Both the position numbers and the translations under genes were made by a program. A DNA stretch of 64,000 nucleotides from Desulfurococcus sp. Lineage in GTDB: Archaea; Thermoproteota; Thermoprotei_A; Sulfolobales; Desulfurococcaceae. Positions 62,114-64,000 of this stretch are shown here, in pieces. Positions within the stretch are counted from its first letter, which is position 1, and each line of letters starts with the position of its first letter. The stretch is from positions 124,001 to 188,000 of the forward strand of contig JAPNUX010000001.1 in the NCBI GenBank assembly GCA_026626905.1, in the 5' to 3' direction. A model generated the notes under the pieces. The model saw only the letters and a list, made by a program, of their open reading frames with translations, did no database searches and had not been told where the DNA came from.

Positions 62114-63616
62114 TTGAATAAGAGTTTGATGGTTGCACTAGTGGTTTTAGTGCTTCTCCGCTTAACACCCTTCCTATGGACTTACACGGTTTTCTCGACT
62201 GATACCTGGCCGCTAATTAAGGATAGTGTTATCCTCGCCTCCAATAGCAGTATAAAGGTATTTGATGATAGAGTTTTCGACGGCTACCATAATAGGTGGC
62301 CGGGGGTGATGCTCTCTTCGAGCATGCTCTCCCTGGTTGCAGGTGTAGACTTGTGTAGTGTTTACGCTGTATTAATGGTTATGGTTTTGAATACCGCGCT
62401 GATACTATGCTTCTATGCTGTATCGAAGAGGCTTGGCGGAGGTATTGCTTCAGCTATCCTGATGGCATCCTTCCCCTCCCTTGTAGTCTTTACTTCAGCT
62501 ACACTGAAAGAAGTCTACTCCTACCCTATTATGGCTTCAACAATCCTGCTTGTAGTCTCCTCAAGTAGCCTTAAACCACTGCTAGTGCTGTTCCCGCTGG
62601 CATCTCTAGCGCAGGTCCTCTCACACCCTCTCTCAGCAGTCATGGAGGCTTCAATCCTTGCTAATACAGTGTTAATAGGTCTACTGAAGTACCTGAGGGA
62701 CCGGGCTTCCTCCCTGCAACTAGTGTTGAAGGCTCTACTCTACACGAGTATAGCTGCCCCTATATCACTAGCCTACATGAAGCTTCTAGCCTCGAAATCT
62801 ATCTCAGTAGCTGTCAAGTATCCGAGCGTACTAGGGGTATTAGGGTTCTTTGCGATCCTTGATTCGCTGTACGTTTTCGCTAGGCTTGACTCACCGAGGC
62901 TTAGAGGCGTAAAGCTAGGTGTTTTAACCCTTATTGCCTCGATTACAGTGCTGGTTGCAGCAAGCTTCCTCCACATGACTCCCTACAATTATGATACAGC
63001 GGGCATACTACCATACATTGCAGGCTCACTCATACTCCTCTCAACACCTAGAGAAGATAGTACTATAAGTGCGGCGACAGCTATCTCCGTGTCAGGAGCC
63101 CTCATCTACGCTTATACATCACCGGGGTTAGGGAGCCTCATCCACAGGGTTTTAAACTATCTTTCATTCTACCTAGGCTTCTCGATCATTAAGGGGAGGG
63201 CATCGAAAGCCTACAGCATACTCGGGCTTGCTGTAGCCTCAGTGATCATGCTACAATTGCTTGCAGGTTATGATACTGTTAGCTTCTACTGGCTTTACAC
63301 TCGTAGTGATCTAGAGTTAGCGGGCTTCCTCGAATCGTATGCTAATGGGAGTAGAATAGTAGCAGACGAGAAGTTGTACTATCTAAGCATGTACACGGGT
63401 TCAATACACGTGGATACCGAAGCAGTTAGAGGATTACTGAGCGGTAGCTACAAGTGTAGGAGCAGCGTGATAGCATTGTACAGGGATAACACTTTAAAGG
63501 GTTTCGCTTTAGGCTCAAGTGTGTACGGGATGACGAGTTCTGCAAGAAGGCTACTGGAAGCTAGCTCCCTGGTATACTCGTCGCCCACGCATAAGCTATA
63601 CTCGTGTACAGGATAG
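62114..63616 (+). CDS. Polytopic membrane protein, possible GT-C glycosyltransferase
   Basis: 500 aa, about 11-13 membrane helices and an outside C-terminal domain of about 100 residues. FSTDTWPLIKD in the first loop (residues 28-38) places acidic residues where GT-C enzymes have their catalytic D, and the layout (first outer loop acidic, many helices, soluble end) is consistent with archaeal oligosaccharyltransferase relatives, but I see no WWDYG-like motif. The role is therefore tentative. TTG start; the promoter is likely at ATTAAAAAG near 62050. Confidence 0.5.
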   Translation: MNKSLMVALVVLVLLRLTPFLWTYTVFSTDTWPLIKDSVILASNSSIKVFDDRVFDGYHNRWPGVMLSSSMLSLVAGVDLCSVYAVLMVMVLNTALILCFYAVSKRLGGGIASAILMASFPSLVVFTSATLKEVYSYPIMASTILLVVSSSSLKPLLVLFPLASLAQVLSHPLSAVMEASILANTVLIGLLKYLRDRASSLQLVLKALLYTSIAAPISLAYMKLLASKSISVAVKYPSVLGVLGFFAILDSLYVFARLDSPRLRGVKLGVLTLIASITVLVAASFLHMTPYNYDTAGILPYIAGSLILLSTPREDSTISAATAISVSGALIYAYTSPGLGSLIHRVLNYLSFYLGFSIIKGRASKAYSILGLAVASVIMLQLLAGYDTVSFYWLYTRSDLELAGFLESYANGSRIVADEKLYYLSMYTGSIHVDTEAVRGLLSGSYKCRSSVIALYRDNTLKGFALGSSVYGMTSSARRLLEASSLVYSSPTHKLYSCTG

Positions 63617-63668
63617 CTAGAGGTTTACTGTAAAAGAGCTGTAGGACTCGCTTCAGGCTGGATGCACG

Positions 63669-64000
63669 TTAACCCATCCGAGTACACGGCTCTCTAAACA
63701 CCTTTAACCCTAGTTTCCTCAGCATGGATTTATACGCGCTGTCCCCGGCTACTACTTCATATGCTTTATCGAAACTTGAAGACCTTACAAGAATATTAAG
63801 GTACCTTATAGACCAGTCAACAGCTTCTCTGAGTGCTGGGAGGAGATCCCTTCTAACATTAACTATTATGTCTACTACTTCAAGTGGTGTTGGAGTAAAA
63901 TCCTCTATGAAGCAAGCTTTAACTCCTGCTAGCTGCTGCTCAGCCTCTACTATATCCCTGTATCTATCCGTCAAGTATACAGCCCTCGATCCGCCTACTG
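63669..64000 (-). CDS. Uncharacterised protein, 5' end beyond the window
   Basis: The minus-strand frame stays open to the window edge, so a longer protein continues outside. The visible 110 residues start with GGSRAVYLTDRYRDI-like sequence, a tyrosine/arginine-rich motif, and proceed through FTPTPLEVVDIIVNVRRDLL to a short cysteine-bearing end. There is no membrane helix. A TTG at 63974 could be an internal start but lacks a ribosome site. I do not recognise the family. Confidence 0.55.
   Translation of the reverse strand, partial: VGGSRAVYLTDRYRDIVEAEQQLAGVKACFIEDFTPTPLEVVDIIVNVRRDLLPALREAVDWSIRYLNILVRSSSFDKAYEVVAGDSAYKSMLRKLGLKVFREPCTRMG

Noticed and set aside
1-64000. CRISPR arrays, insertion sequences, integrase genes or attachment sites
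   Set aside because: No regularly spaced repeats, transposase or recombinase motifs, or tRNA-proximal duplications were found anywhere in the window.

Overview
The window reads as a chromosome segment of a hyperthermophilic crenarchaeon, most likely of the order Desulfurococcales. The evidence is gene content: MCM beside a Gins23-type GINS subunit, RfcS-RfcL, archaeal class I CCA transferase, archaeal NadM, a GPN-loop GTPase, UPF0200/UPF0201, Trm-G10 methyltransferase, and a tRNA-Pro gene with an anticodon-loop intron. Signals agree: TATA-type promoters, many TTG and GTG starts, GGTGGT-like ribosome sites and frequent short ATGA/GTGA/TTGA overlaps. Coding is dense on both strands. I see no CRISPR, insertion sequence, integrase or rRNA. 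The genus is an inference.

Layout. 1-3035: an edge-truncated unknown gene, a DUF429-type protein, a DHH phosphoesterase and an unknown. 3037-13640: a type IV pilus-like locus. A secretion ATPase is divergent from a TadC/FlaJ-like membrane platform, which is followed by six genes for proteins with one N-terminal hydrophobic helix and a sequon-rich outside domain. 13813-20160: an ACT/V4R-like protein, a small winged-helix protein, then a tight run with an HD hydrolase, three small unknown genes (one with a likely CTG start), nadM, a frameshifted YkgJ-like gene and birA. 20349-28611: mainly membrane proteins (flippase, MFS-like, a frameshifted MscS, VTT/DedA) with thiL and a protein phosphatase. 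28649-30915: a palindromic operator, a winged-helix regulator, a small unknown and a radical SAM enzyme.

30971-45436: metabolism and RNA genes: a bacterial-looking MetRS, ROK sugar kinase, SpoIIM-like membrane protein, isoaspartyl peptidase/asparaginase, HAD phosphatase, GPN GTPase, AmrS-type radical SAM, Prs, Trm-G10, RNase Z, UPF0201/UPF0200, ThpR, CCA transferase, a COG2112-type kinase, a zinc ribbon and tRNA-Pro(GGG). 45545-52944: a thioesterase, the replication island (MCM, Gins23, RfcS, RfcL) and a ThiI with a rhodanese domain. 53083-57697: a DUF432-MscS pair, a frameshifted surface protein with tandem repeats, and a threonine-synthase-like pseudoenzyme fused to a winged helix. 58091-61016: a pyrF-pyrE-pyrK-pyrD operon. 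61243-64000: a nitroreductase, a polytopic membrane protein and an edge-truncated gene.

Three genes (YkgJ-like, one MscS, the repeat surface protein) are each broken by what looks like one missing or extra base in a G or C run. That pattern suggests sequence error, though true mutation or slippage cannot be excluded. The items I find most interesting are the pilus-like locus, the pseudoenzyme-regulator fusion and the autoregulated-looking radical SAM operon.
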